From Myxococcus fulvus (GTDB lineage Bacteria; Myxococcota; Myxococcia; Myxococcales; Myxococcaceae): a stretch of DNA of 64,000 nt. A model generated the notes under the pieces. It was given only the letters and a program-made list of their open reading frames with translations, was not told the DNA's origin and made no database searches. The stretch covers positions 912,524 through 976,523 of the forward strand of contig NZ_FOIB01000003.1 in assembly GCF_900111765.1 (NCBI RefSeq), in the 5' to 3' direction. Both the position numbers and the translations under genes were made by a program. Positions 1-7,986 of the stretch are shown here, one piece after another (the first letter of the stretch is position 1; the number at the start of each line of letters is the position of its first letter).

Positions 1-457
1 GGCCGCACAGCTCGCTGACGCGCAGCCCCGTGGCGTAGAGCACCTCCAGCATCGCCCTGTCCCGAAGTCCCGCGGGAGAGCCCTCGTCCGGCGCGGCGAG
101 CAGCTGCTCCACCTCCTCGAGCGTCAGGAACGAGGGCAGCCTGCGCGCCGAGCGCGGCGTGTCCACGTCCTCCGTCGGGTCCTTGTCCGCCAGCCGCTCC
201 GCGACGAGGAAGCGGTGGAAGCCACGCAGCGCGGCCAGGTGTCGCGCCTGGCTGCGCTTGCCCAGGCCGCCCTTCGTCAGCGCCGACAGGTGCGCCGTCA
301 CGTCCTCCTGGCGCGCCCGCGTCACGTCGTCGACGCCGCGCCCGCGCAGGTCCTCGAAGTACACGGTGAGGTCCGCGGCGTAGGCATCCACCGTCTTGCC
401 GGACAGCCCGCGCTCGGCTCGGATGAACGCGATGAACGCGTCGAGCAACCCTTCCAT
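1..457 (-). CDS. Tyrosine recombinase XerC/XerD family, 5' part only
   Basis: This is the N-terminal 152 codons of a site-specific tyrosine recombinase; the rest lies beyond the window edge. The start is the ATG whose complement is at 455-457, giving a protein that begins MEGLLDAFIAFIRAERGLS. The first part (about residues 1-90) is the helical SAM-like core-binding domain of Xer proteins. It is followed by a linker and the start of the catalytic domain, with the characteristic LRDRAMLEVLYATGLRVSEL stretch that carries the first catalytic arginine. Family members resolve chromosome dimers at dif or act as integrases. The remaining catalytic residues (His, Arg, Tyr) are outside the window, so XerC and XerD cannot be told apart. 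No phage or integron genes are visible beside it, which favours a housekeeping Xer. Confidence 0.88.
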   Translation of the reverse strand, partial: MEGLLDAFIAFIRAERGLSGKTVDAYAADLTVYFEDLRGRGVDDVTRARQEDVTAHLSALTKGGLGKRSQARHLAALRGFHRFLVAERLADKDPTEDVDTPRSARRLPSFLTLEEVEQLLAAPDEGSPAGLRDRAMLEVLYATGLRVSELCG

Positions 458-522
458 GGCCTGGAGGCTAGCGGAGCCTCGCGCCGAGGCAACCCAACGC
501 CCCCCACTTTCCTTCGCGCCCC

Positions 523-1509
523 TCAGCCATGGGGACCGCCCGCGGCGCCCTCCGGCGGCGAGGCGCGCTCCAGCGCCTGCACCACCCACGGCCAGCCCAC
601 CAGGATGTTCCCCGGTGAGCGCAGGCAGGCATCCGCCACCGCCAGCACCTCCGCGGGCCGCGAGCGCACCGCCAGCGCCAGGTGTCGGCTCAGGAACGGG
701 TGCGGCAGGTAGCTCAGGTTGTGATGGCGCACCGGCACCCAGTGCAACGTGGGGCGCCCCGTCCACCGCTCCACCGCGTACGCCACCGCCGACGCGAGCA
801 CCTCCAGCGCGTACAGCGGCAACCGGAACGCGCTCACCAGGAATGCCACCAGCGCCGACGCCGCCACCGCGCCGGCGAACGACACGTTGGCCTGCCGGCT
901 CCACACCAACATGGGCACGACGCTGGTGACGATGGCCGCCACCTGCACCCGCCACACGGACGGACCCCGCCCGCCGCTGATGCTCGCGATGCTGCCCACC
1001 GACAGCCCGGACACCATGCCCAGGCAGATGCCCACCGCCACCCCCGCCGCGCCCCCGAGCACCGGCCCGAAGGCCCCCGCCGCCGTCGCGTGCAACCCCA
1101 CCAGCATGGACAGGCTCGCCAGCGAGCCCAGCATCACCCCGGCCGCGAGCCCCGACACCTGCGCGAGCGCCAGACCCACGGCCGAACAACACAACGCGGA
1201 CACCGCCCAGCCGCCGCGAAGTGGAATGCCGGCGCAGTAGAGCCCCAGCCCCACCAGCCCCGTCACCAGCGGCGAGCCCACCACCAGCATCAACAACATC
1301 CGCCGGACGTAGAGCCCCGCGGCCCTGCCGCCGTTGGCCTGCTCACGCCACAGCTGGCCGATGCGCCCCCCGGGCGCGAGGATTCCCGCCGCGCGGAGCC
1401 TGTAGTGCAGGTCCACCGGACGGAACAACAGTAGCAATAGCAACCTCATCAGCGACGGAACCTGCTGCGGCATGTCCGTACGCGTTGGCTCCGCGGCCCC
1501 TGATTCCAC
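523..1509 (-). CDS. Hypothetical polytopic membrane protein
   Basis: A 328-residue protein that I do not recognise. A GTG start at 1509 is preceded on its strand by a GAGGGGGG purine tract, so it is preferred over an internal ATG at 1473. After a short polar N-terminus, a leucine run (about residues 20-30) leads to a cytosolic stretch. Glycine/alanine-rich hydrophobic segments follow from about 70 to 250, probably five to seven membrane spans. The last 80 residues are soluble and contain HPFLSRHLALAVRSRPAEVL, a helical stretch. It lies 76 bp downstream of the YciO-like gene on the same strand and may be co-transcribed with it. The abrupt soluble end could be the beginning of a lost C-terminal domain, but nothing proves this. 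Confidence 0.6.
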   Translation of the reverse strand: MESGAAEPTRTDMPQQVPSLMRLLLLLLFRPVDLHYRLRAAGILAPGGRIGQLWREQANGGRAAGLYVRRMLLMLVVGSPLVTGLVGLGLYCAGIPLRGGWAVSALCCSAVGLALAQVSGLAAGVMLGSLASLSMLVGLHATAAGAFGPVLGGAAGVAVGICLGMVSGLSVGSIASISGGRGPSVWRVQVAAIVTSVVPMLVWSRQANVSFAGAVAASALVAFLVSAFRLPLYALEVLASAVAYAVERWTGRPTLHWVPVRHHNLSYLPHPFLSRHLALAVRSRPAEVLAVADACLRSPGNILVGWPWVVQALERASPPEGAAGGPHG

Positions 1510-1533
1510 GGCGGCCCCCCTCTTGTTCGAGTT

Positions 1534-2145
1534 TCAGTCCTCCAGCCTACCCTTGCCCTGCCGGAGGATTTCAAGCGTGTCGCCGATGAGTGAAACCACT
1601 GTCGACGGTTCGTTCAATGTCACGCCTCCGTCGAGGATGAGCTCCAGGCCGTGACCGAACGCGTCTTTTATCTCCCGAGCGTCCGTGAGCGGCTCACCGT
1701 CCGTATTGCTCACCGACGTCGTCACCAGAGGGCGCCCGAGTGCGCGCGCCAGCTCGCGCGCCAGGGGGGCATCCGGGACCCGGATGCCGACCTGCTTCTG
1801 TTTCGACATCATCAAATCGGGCACCAGCCGCGTCGCCTCGAGGATGAAGGTGAACGCACCTGGAGTGAGACCCTTCATCGTCCGATACGCGAAATTGCTG
1901 ACGTGAGCGTAACGGGCGACGTCCGACAGGTCCGGGCACAGGAAGGACAGGGGCTTCTTCTTGTCGCGTCCCTTGAGCTGGTAGAGCCGCTCGATGGCCT
2001 TCTTCGAGCCCAGGTCACAGCCCATGCCGTAATACGTGTCCGTCGGGTAGGCGATGAGCCCGCCGCGCTCGAGCACCTCCACCGCGCGCTGGATGTGGCG
2101 CGGCGACGGGTGCTCCATGTCCACCTCGAGGATGGGTGCGGCCAT
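1534..2145 (-). CDS. L-threonylcarbamoyladenylate synthase-type protein (Sua5/YciO/YrdC/YwlC family)
   Basis: A 203-residue single-domain YrdC-fold protein. Proteins of this family bind ATP, threonine and bicarbonate and, in TsaC/Sua5, make the threonylcarbamoyl-AMP used for the t6A37 modification of ANN-decoding tRNAs. The nucleotide-pocket region GGLIAYPTDTYYGMGCD lies near residue 28 and the basic LKGRDKKKPLSFL motif near residue 57. The sequence (LTPGAFTFILEAT, PLVTTSVSNTDGEP) is closer to the YciO branch than to TsaC, and YciO's exact role is less clear. The ATG start has an AGGAGGG ribosome-binding site about ten bases upstream. It sits between the antiporter genes and the membrane protein gene, all leftward. 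Confidence 0.88.
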   Translation of the reverse strand: MAAPILEVDMEHPSPRHIQRAVEVLERGGLIAYPTDTYYGMGCDLGSKKAIERLYQLKGRDKKKPLSFLCPDLSDVARYAHVSNFAYRTMKGLTPGAFTFILEATRLVPDLMMSKQKQVGIRVPDAPLARELARALGRPLVTTSVSNTDGEPLTDAREIKDAFGHGLELILDGGVTLNEPSTVVSLIGDTLEILRQGKGRLED

Positions 2146-2180
2146 GATTCGTGTGTCCCTCCTGCGTGCGGCCCTGGAGC

Positions 2181-3479
2181 CTACGCGGTTCCCTGTGCCT
2201 CGTCCGTCCTGACTTCACCACTGGCCGTCAGTGCACGTCGCGTCAACACCGGGCCCACCAGCTCGTGCGCGGTGATCATCGCGACGATGAGCACCTCCAC
2301 CTGGGGCCCGAAGGTCGGGAACGTGCGCGACACCAGCGCCGCCAGGCCGAACGTCACGCCCGCCTGCGAGATGAGCCCCATCCACAGGTACTCCTTCAAC
2401 CGCGGGTCATCCGTGGGGGCGAAGCGTCGACAGGCGAACCAGATGGCCAGCCCCCGCAGCACCACCAGGAGCAGCGCCGCCGGCCCCACCGTCATCAACG
2501 CGTCCAGCTTCAACCCCGCGCCCGCCGCCGCGAAGAAGAGCGCGAACACCGGCAGCCCCGCGCGCTGGATGGCGTGGTGGATGCGCTCCCCCTCGCGCTC
2601 GTCCAGGTTGGCGATGAGCGCGCCCGCCGCCAGCGACACCAGCAGCGGGGACAGGTGCAGCCGCGTGCCGCCCTCCGCCGCCGCGAAGGACAGCCCCACC
2701 AGGAACAGCGGCAGCTCCTGCTTCACGCCCCGCATGTAGAGGAGCATCACCACCGCGAGCACCCCGCCCACCACCACCGAGCCGAACAGCTCCCACCCCA
2801 CCCCGCTCAACAGGCCCGTCACGTCCAGCCCGCCGCCGAAGCTCGCCCGCGTCACGCCGGCCGCCAGCGCGAAGGCCACCATGACGAACAAATCGCCGAT
2901 GATGACCAGCGCCATCAGGAACTCCGTGAAGGAGCCCCGCGCGCTCGTCTCCTGGACGATGGCGATGGTCACCGTGGGCGAGAACGACACCACCACCGTG
3001 GACACCAGCGCGCTCACCGCCAGCGCCTGCTGCCACGTCATCGGCGCCAGGAACGGCAGCAGCGGCTTGAGCGCGAAGGTCGCCCCGAAGCACACGGTGA
3101 ACGTCACGCCGCACACCGCGGCGCACAGGAGCGCCACCCTCGCGCCCACGCGGCGGATGAGCCCCAACCGCAGCTCCGTGCCGGCCACCAGCGCGATGAG
3201 GCTCACCGCCAGCCCCTTCACCAGGTCCAACCCCTTGACGCCTTCGCCCGGGATGAAGCCCAGCGCGTACGGCCCCACCGCCACGCCCACCAGCAGGTAG
3301 CCCGTGAGCCGGGGCAGCCCCAGCCCCTTGGCCACCTTGCCCGCGAACAGGCCGCACAGGAGCAGCGCGCCGGCCGCCAGCGTCACCGGCGTGCCCGCGT
3401 CCTCGCGCAGCACCTGGGCGCGGCTGATGATGGCCAGGAGCCCCACCAGCAGCAGCAACCGCAGCACCGCGCCCTTCAT
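2181..3479 (-). CDS. Cation:proton antiporter, CPA2 family (first of a coupled pair)
   Basis: A 432-residue integral membrane protein with about twelve to thirteen hydrophobic spans and the Na+/H+ exchanger fold. Recognisable segments include GLPRLTGYLLVGVAVGPYALG near residue 75, typical of KefB/GerN-like CPA2 antiporters, and SALVSTVVVSFSPTV followed by ALVIIGDLFVMVAFAL near the usual ion-binding span. In that span the canonical ND or QD pair reads GD, so coupling ion and stoichiometry are uncertain. There is no TrkA-N or CBS domain, so it is a transporter core only. Its ATG overlaps the stop of the upstream antiporter by 4 bp, indicating translational coupling. The pair may act together in the inner membrane; ion specificity cannot be read from sequence. 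Confidence 0.85.
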   Translation of the reverse strand: MKGAVLRLLLLVGLLAIISRAQVLREDAGTPVTLAAGALLLCGLFAGKVAKGLGLPRLTGYLLVGVAVGPYALGFIPGEGVKGLDLVKGLAVSLIALVAGTELRLGLIRRVGARVALLCAAVCGVTFTVCFGATFALKPLLPFLAPMTWQQALAVSALVSTVVVSFSPTVTIAIVQETSARGSFTEFLMALVIIGDLFVMVAFALAAGVTRASFGGGLDVTGLLSGVGWELFGSVVVGGVLAVVMLLYMRGVKQELPLFLVGLSFAAAEGGTRLHLSPLLVSLAAGALIANLDEREGERIHHAIQRAGLPVFALFFAAAGAGLKLDALMTVGPAALLLVVLRGLAIWFACRRFAPTDDPRLKEYLWMGLISQAGVTFGLAALVSRTFPTFGPQVEVLIVAMITAHELVGPVLTRRALTASGEVRTDEAQGTA

Positions 3480-4696
3480 GTGGCCACCCCCACGTCCGCG
3501 GACGCTGGAGGCTCACGCGGCGGCGGTGGCGAGAGGACCTGACGGAAGGCCGGCCCCGCGAGCAATTCGTTCACCACCGCGCCCACCACCACCACGTCCA
3601 GCACCCGGCGCGCCAGCGTGCCCGGCACCAGGAACTCGTATTCGGCCACCAGGCACAGCGCGAGCCCGCCCTGCGCGATGAGCGCGTAGCCCACCCGGGG
3701 CGGCAGCTCCAACACGCCCCGCGCCAGCCGCTGCGCCATCCGTCCTCCCACGACCTTTCCCAGGAACCGCAGCCCCACGAACCCCGGCACCAGCGCCCAG
3801 GCCGCCCAGTCGCGCGTGTACAGCCCGCTGCCCACCAGGAACACCACCACCAGGAACACCGGCCGCTCCACCCGCCCGAGCGCGCGCGCCACCCGCTCCA
3901 CCGTGCGCCCGCCCACCAGCGCCAGCGTCGCCCCACACGCCACGCCCGCCAGCAGCGCCGACACCCGCAGGTACGCCGCCGCGCCGCCCACGAGCGCCAC
4001 CATGCCCAGCGTCACCGTGGTCAATTCCGCCGGGTCCTTCATCGCGCGCGTCAGGAACGCCAGCAGCGCGCCGCACAGGACGCCCAGGAGCATGGCCAGA
4101 CACACCAGGCCCAGCCCCTCACCGGCGTTGGAGCCCGCGCCCAGCACCAGCGCCACCGCCAGCACCGCCAGCCCCAGCGCGTCGTCGAGCATCGTCAGGA
4201 GCGCCACCCCCAGCCCCCGCGCCCGGTCCATCCTGCCGCCCCGGTACGCCAGCACCGCGAAGTGTCCGGAGGACAGGCTCGCCGCCGCGCCCAACAGCGA
4301 CGCCGCCCCCACCGCCGCCACCACCGAGGGCCGCGACGTCAGCATCAAGGGCACCACCAGCGGCACCGCCACGAACAGGAACGCCGTCCCCGAGTGCGCC
4401 AGCGCCGCCGCGTACACCGGCCGGGGCAACAGCCGCAGCAGCCGGGGCTCCAGGTTCAACCCCAGGATGACGCCCGCGGTCCCCAGCCCCAGCGCCATCA
4501 CCGGGCGCATCAACTGGACGTCCTCCGCGGACAGCACCCCCGCCGCCGAGGGGCCCAGGACGACGCCGAACAACAGGAACAGGAAGCCCCCCGCCGCCAG
4601 CCGCGCCAACGCGGGGAAACGCCCCGGGTCCAACGCCGGACTCGATGCGAGCAGGGAGAGCGCCGCGATGGCGAGGAAGACGAGCAGCGCTTGCAC
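3476..4696 (-). CDS. Cation:proton antiporter, CPA2 family (second of a coupled pair)
   Basis: A 406-residue integral membrane protein with about twelve hydrophobic spans. The GTG at 4696 is used as start because the hydrophobic N-terminal segment begins directly after it. The segment FLFLLFGVVLGPSAAGVLS matches the early gating helix of CPA2 exchangers. LLTMLDDALGLAVLAVALVL, near residue 170, supplies the acidic ion-binding span with two adjacent aspartates. It overlaps the next antiporter gene by 4 bp (ATGA). The two are clearly diverged paralogues rather than a recent duplication. The partner carries a single aspartate at the corresponding span, so a heteromeric or subfunctionalised pair is possible. 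The small gene at 4729-5067 lies just upstream on the same strand. Confidence 0.83.
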   Translation of the reverse strand: MQALLVFLAIAALSLLASSPALDPGRFPALARLAAGGFLFLLFGVVLGPSAAGVLSAEDVQLMRPVMALGLGTAGVILGLNLEPRLLRLLPRPVYAAALAHSGTAFLFVAVPLVVPLMLTSRPSVVAAVGAASLLGAAASLSSGHFAVLAYRGGRMDRARGLGVALLTMLDDALGLAVLAVALVLGAGSNAGEGLGLVCLAMLLGVLCGALLAFLTRAMKDPAELTTVTLGMVALVGGAAAYLRVSALLAGVACGATLALVGGRTVERVARALGRVERPVFLVVVFLVGSGLYTRDWAAWALVPGFVGLRFLGKVVGGRMAQRLARGVLELPPRVGYALIAQGGLALCLVAEYEFLVPGTLARRVLDVVVVGAVVNELLAGPAFRQVLSPPPPREPPASADVGVAT

Positions 4697-4728
4697 GGGG
4701 CTTGCTTACACCGGCCGCGCCCCGCTCG

Positions 4729-5067
4729 TCACGAGCGCCGGTGGGTGGGTGCGGCGATCACCGGCAGGGCCACCAGCCGCCCCATCGGTGGATCATCCGC
4801 GTCCATCTCCAACTGGACACGTTGGATCATCCGCTCCATCTCCTCGGCCGACACGCCAGGGAGGGTGCTCACCAACAACACCCGGTCCTCGTCCGCTCCG
4901 AGGGCCAGACTGCGAAGCCCCGCGAACACGGGGACTTCGGCGGACAGCGCCGCGGCCGCGCTGCGAGCTCGGACCACCAGCGGCTCCGGGATTCCAAACT
5001 CCCGGAGCCGACGGATGGCTCGCTCGGTGCCTTCCACCTGCTCGAGGAACGTGATGACCAGGTACAC
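4729..5067 (-). CDS. Small hypothetical protein, possibly PII-like, next to antiporters
   Basis: A 112-residue soluble protein from a GTG start. It opens with a beta-strand and helix (YLVITFLEQVEGTERAIRRL), then EFGIPEPLVVRARSAA, and later LVSTLPGVSAEEMERMIQRV. The spacing suggests a ferredoxin-like beta-alpha-beta fold such as that of PII and PII-like (DUF190, SbtB) regulators. No T-loop nucleotide motif is clear, so the fold is only a guess. It is 32 bp upstream of two coupled CPA2 antiporters on the same strand. PII-like proteins are known to gate some ion and bicarbonate transporters, so a regulatory partnership is a reasonable inference. A plain hypothetical protein remains possible. Confidence 0.55.
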   Translation of the reverse strand: MYLVITFLEQVEGTERAIRRLREFGIPEPLVVRARSAAAALSAEVPVFAGLRSLALGADEDRVLLVSTLPGVSAEEMERMIQRVQLEMDADDPPMGRLVALPVIAAPTHRRS

Positions 5068-5105
5068 GCGGCCCGTCTTACCGGGTCCGCGCGCGGTTGG
5101 CCACG

Positions 5106-5558
5106 CTACTCGTTCTGGCCGGGGCCCGCCGTCTCACCGGAAGGAGCCGCCGGAGTCGTGGTGGAGCCCTCCGGCTGCGGCGCGGCGCCGCCCTCCTGTG
5201 CCGCCATCGCTGCCCGGGCCGCGCGCTTGCCCTCCTCGATGAGCTTCTTCACCTTCTGCCCACCCTTGCGGCCAATCTCCTCGTAGAAGTTCGGCCCGCG
5301 GGTGGCCTTGACGCGGTCACCACCCTTCTTGCCGATCTCCTCGTAGAACTTGGCGCCGCGCTCGGCCTTCACCGTCTCGCCGCCCTTGCGGCCAATCTCC
5401 TCGTAGAACGAGCGACCTCGCTCCGCCTTCACGGTCGCTCCGCCCTTGCGGCCGATGGTCTCGTAGAACTCGCGACCTCGCTCGTTCCGGACCGTCTCGC
5501 CACCCTTACGGCCCGCCTCGGCCACCGTCATGCTGCCCTTGTTGTCCTTGTCCGACAT
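5106..5558 (-). CDS. KGG-repeat general stress protein (con-10 type)
   Basis: A 150-residue hydrophilic protein built from a 20-residue unit, G(R/K)KGG..V...RG..FYE.I, present four times in full plus a final partial copy. In the DNA this is an almost exact 60-bp period. The KGG motif defines the stress-induced acidophilic repeat / con-10 family (Bacillus GsiB, E. coli YciG), small disordered proteins made in stationary phase, desiccation or sporulation. The ATG at 5558 is chosen over a much longer upstream reading frame because it has a GGAGAG site at the right distance and the repeats begin soon after. The C-terminal 35 residues are a Gly/Pro/Thr-rich tail. In a spore-forming myxobacterium a role in starvation or spore survival is plausible but inferred. 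Confidence 0.85.
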   Translation of the reverse strand: MSDKDNKGSMTVAEAGRKGGETVRNERGREFYETIGRKGGATVKAERGRSFYEEIGRKGGETVKAERGAKFYEEIGKKGGDRVKATRGPNFYEEIGRKGGQKVKKLIEEGKRAARAAMAAQEGGAAPQPEGSTTTPAAPSGETAGPGQNE

Positions 5559-5870
5559 TGCGCCCTCTCCTCTCTTGGCTGCCTGCCCCCATCCCTCACC
5601 GCGATTGCCCCTTGCCTGAAACCTTGGGACGGAAGCGCCCCGATGCAAGCAAGCTCCGTACACCGCCAGCCGTTCTCGCCTGACCCACCACACCAAAACC
5701 CCAATGATTCCGGAGGGTTCGTCAAGCTCGCCCTGCTTACTTTCCCGGCGGAGGCATGCCCGGCAGGACGCTCTCTTGTTGAAAACAATTCCCTCCTCAT
5801 TGCCGATTCCCGAACCGACACTCACTTTCATGCCCGCGGCGCGCGCTCTCGTGCCGCGGGGAGGCGTTGC
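5559..5870. other. Divergent intergenic region between KGG gene and TVP38 gene
   Basis: These 312 bp separate two divergently transcribed genes and must hold both promoters. The base composition is clearly less GC-rich than the flanking coding DNA, with AT-rich tracts near 5690-5705 and 5780-5800. A short palindrome, TTGTT-GAA-AACAA, lies near 5777-5790. I could not identify a convincing sigma-70 or sigma-54 pair by eye. No coding potential is evident; the open frame that crosses it is a shadow. Confidence 0.5.
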
Positions 5871-6653
5871 GTGGCGCAGGGTGCGAAGACATGGCTTCGG
5901 GTCCTGGCCCCGATGCTCGTGTCCGTGGGTGGACTGTTGACGCTCCGGCTCTTGGGGCCGGACTTCATCGACCAGCGACATCTCTCGGATCTGCTGGCCC
6001 CACTGGGTGATGCGGCGCCTTTGGCATACATCGCCTTCCTCGCCGTACGTCCCCTGACGTTGCTGCCCGGGCAGCTCATGACCGCCGTGGGCGGGATGAT
6101 GTTCGGGACGCTTGCAGCGACCCTCTATTCACTAACGGGCAGCTTCCTGGCCGCCATGTTGCTCTTCGTGCTGGCACGCAAGCTGGGGACCCGGCCGATG
6201 AAGCGCCTGGCTGGCGGCAAGTACCCGGCGCTCGTGCGCGCGGCCAAGCGCAACGACTTCCTCTTCTCGTTCACCATGTGCATCAACCCGCTGTGCCCCA
6301 CCGACGTGATGCTGGCCGCGGCCGCCGCCAGTGGCGCGCGCTTCTGGCCCTCGGTGGCCGGCGTGATGCTCGGCACCATTCCCGGCACCTTCCTCACCGC
6401 GCAGTTCGGCAGCGGGCTGGCCCAGGGCCGCACGGTGATGACCGCGGTGTCCGCCGCGGGCCTGGTCCTGTCGTTGGTCCTGGGCGTGTTCATCGGCCGG
6501 CGCTTCTACAAGGAGCTCAATGAGGCTCCGGAAGTCCCTTCACCGCCATCAGATGCGCGAGGGGATTCGACGGTTCCCGAGCTGCGGAGCGCGACGGCCG
6601 CGGCGGTGCCTGCCGCTCAGGCCAAGAGCGGCGGCGTCCCTGCCACGTATTGA
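5871..6653 (+). CDS. TVP38/TMEM64 (DedA-related, SNARE-associated) family membrane protein
   Basis: A 260-residue inner-membrane protein. The GTG at 5871 is chosen because a GGGAGG site ends seven bases before it; the open frame continues upstream without coding character. About five to six hydrophobic spans are present. The signature region RPLTLLPGQLMTAVGGMMFG (residues about 60-80) is the re-entrant-loop motif of the VTT domain shared with DedA proteins. A second half follows, RFWPSVAGVMLGTIPGTFLT. Members flip or transport lipids or support membrane homeostasis; the substrate here is unknown. The last 45 residues are a Pro/Ala/Ser-rich cytoplasmic tail. It is transcribed divergently from the KGG gene and convergently with the next lipoprotein gene. 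Confidence 0.82.
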   Translation: MAQGAKTWLRVLAPMLVSVGGLLTLRLLGPDFIDQRHLSDLLAPLGDAAPLAYIAFLAVRPLTLLPGQLMTAVGGMMFGTLAATLYSLTGSFLAAMLLFVLARKLGTRPMKRLAGGKYPALVRAAKRNDFLFSFTMCINPLCPTDVMLAAAAASGARFWPSVAGVMLGTIPGTFLTAQFGSGLAQGRTVMTAVSAAGLVLSLVLGVFIGRRFYKELNEAPEVPSPPSDARGDSTVPELRSATAAAVPAAQAKSGGVPATY

Positions 6654-6657
6654 GGCG

Positions 6658-6681
6658 CGCGCGGGCGTGGACACCCGCGCG
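6658..6681. terminator. Hairpin between convergent genes
   Basis: CGCGCGGG at 6658-6665 pairs with CCCGCGCG at 6674-6681 around an eight-base loop. It sits five bases after the TVP38 stop and 23 bases from the end of the convergent lipoprotein gene. There is no U-tract, so it may act as a Rho-assisted or bidirectional terminator. Confidence 0.5.
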
Positions 6682-6703
6682 GCCCCGGAGGTTCCCGCTG
6701 GCT

Positions 6704-7930
6704 TCAGTCCCAGCGGCTGGTGAGCTTCACGGACCACGAGCGGAGCGTGCCGCTGCCCTGCCCCGTGGGGTTGGAGATGCGCAGGAGCCACTTGCCGTTG
6801 ATGATGCCGTCGCGCGGGATGCCACGCGTCACGGGGATGCGCGCCGGGGGCACGCCCTCGTTGGGGCCGTCCCACAGCAGGGCCGTCTCACCACCCGGGT
6901 CCTCGAGCGTCAGCACCAGCTTCGACGGCTGGGCGTGCACCAGGTCCAGCTCCACGGTGATGTCCTCGGGCACCGACGCGAGCCCCACCACGCCCACGGT
7001 GGACACCCAGGGCGTCGTCGTCGACGCCGGCAGCGACAGGTCCGAGTGGTTCGTGAAGGTGCCCGCCATCCACGACGGACGGCAGAGCCCGTCATCGGCG
7101 CCGGACTGAGGCCCCGAGCACGTCAGGCCCGCGGCGCACGGACGCAGCACGGAGCAGCTGTCACCGTCGCCCGGCACGTACGCTGTATTGCGGCAGCGGC
7201 CGTAGGCGATGGGACCGCCGAAAGCCAGGCCCGTGCAGGACAGGCCCGCCTGACACGTGTTCGGCCCGGTGCAGGGGTCACCTTCCGGCGCGAGCGCGAC
7301 GTGGTTCTTCAGCGCCTGGAGCCCCGTGCCATCCATGAACGGCAGGCGGGACAGCTCCACCAGGTGGTCGATGCGGCGCGCGTCGATGATGGCCTGCGCC
7401 TGGGCCGCGCTCAGGCCCACGCTGCCCTGCAGGACGTTGAGGGGCGCCGTGTTCGCGGCGGCGATGACCCGGCGGGCCTCGGCGAGGTTGAACGCGATGC
7501 CATGGAAGATGCCGACCTGCTCATCCAGCGGCATCTCCACGCGGCCGGTGCCCCGGACGTAGGCCTCCAGCGCCTCCAGCGCGGCCGGGCCCACCTGGGG
7601 AACCGCGTCCACCTGGGCGATGGAGACGAAGTGGCGATCATCCGCCGTGGACTCGATGCCGTCCGGCCCGTTGCGATACGCGATGATGCTCTGCGCGGTG
7701 AGCAGGTTGAGCGGCACCTCGTTGTCCAGCACGGCCACCGTCGTCGAGCGGGTGTTGAGGAACGCCAGCACACCCGTGGACGCAGGAGTCCCCGTCATCA
7801 GCGCCTGCGCGCGCGTCATCAGCACCGCGGCGGGCTTCTCCTCGGCGGGGGAGCCACAGCCCAACATCATGGGAAGAATGGAAAGCGGTAGATACCGAAT
7901 CAAGTTGAAGGTCATGGGAACCGTGTACAT
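6704..7930 (-). CDS. Lipoprotein with helix-hairpin-helix, Cys-rich and P/homoB-like domains
   Basis: A 408-residue predicted lipoprotein. The N-terminus ends in the lipobox-like MMLGCGS, with Cys at about residue 25 (about 20 if the second ATG at 7915 is used). Two helix-hairpin-helix-like segments follow, at about 75-130 and 165-220, similar to those of GspK/ComEA. Next is a Cys-rich stretch (about 225-290) of the form C..PNTC..GLSC and C..GLTC, as seen in Dickkopf-like myxobacterial surface proteins. The C-terminus (about 295-408) is beta-rich, with DLVHAQPSKLVLTLEDPGG and INGKWLLRISNPTGQGSGTL. This matches the proprotein convertase P domain attached to many secreted bacterial proteases. 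No protease domain is present. It is probably surface-exposed or periplasmic; its function is unknown. Confidence 0.72.
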   Translation of the reverse strand: MYTVPMTFNLIRYLPLSILPMMLGCGSPAEEKPAAVLMTRAQALMTGTPASTGVLAFLNTRSTTVAVLDNEVPLNLLTAQSIIAYRNGPDGIESTADDRHFVSIAQVDAVPQVGPAALEALEAYVRGTGRVEMPLDEQVGIFHGIAFNLAEARRVIAAANTAPLNVLQGSVGLSAAQAQAIIDARRIDHLVELSRLPFMDGTGLQALKNHVALAPEGDPCTGPNTCQAGLSCTGLAFGGPIAYGRCRNTAYVPGDGDSCSVLRPCAAGLTCSGPQSGADDGLCRPSWMAGTFTNHSDLSLPASTTTPWVSTVGVVGLASVPEDITVELDLVHAQPSKLVLTLEDPGGETALLWDGPNEGVPPARIPVTRGIPRDGIINGKWLLRISNPTGQGSGTLRSWSVKLTSRWD

Positions 7931-7986
7931 CAGGTATCCGACGTAATCTTCAACAGAGACGTCACGAGTCGCCTGTCACGGCCCCT

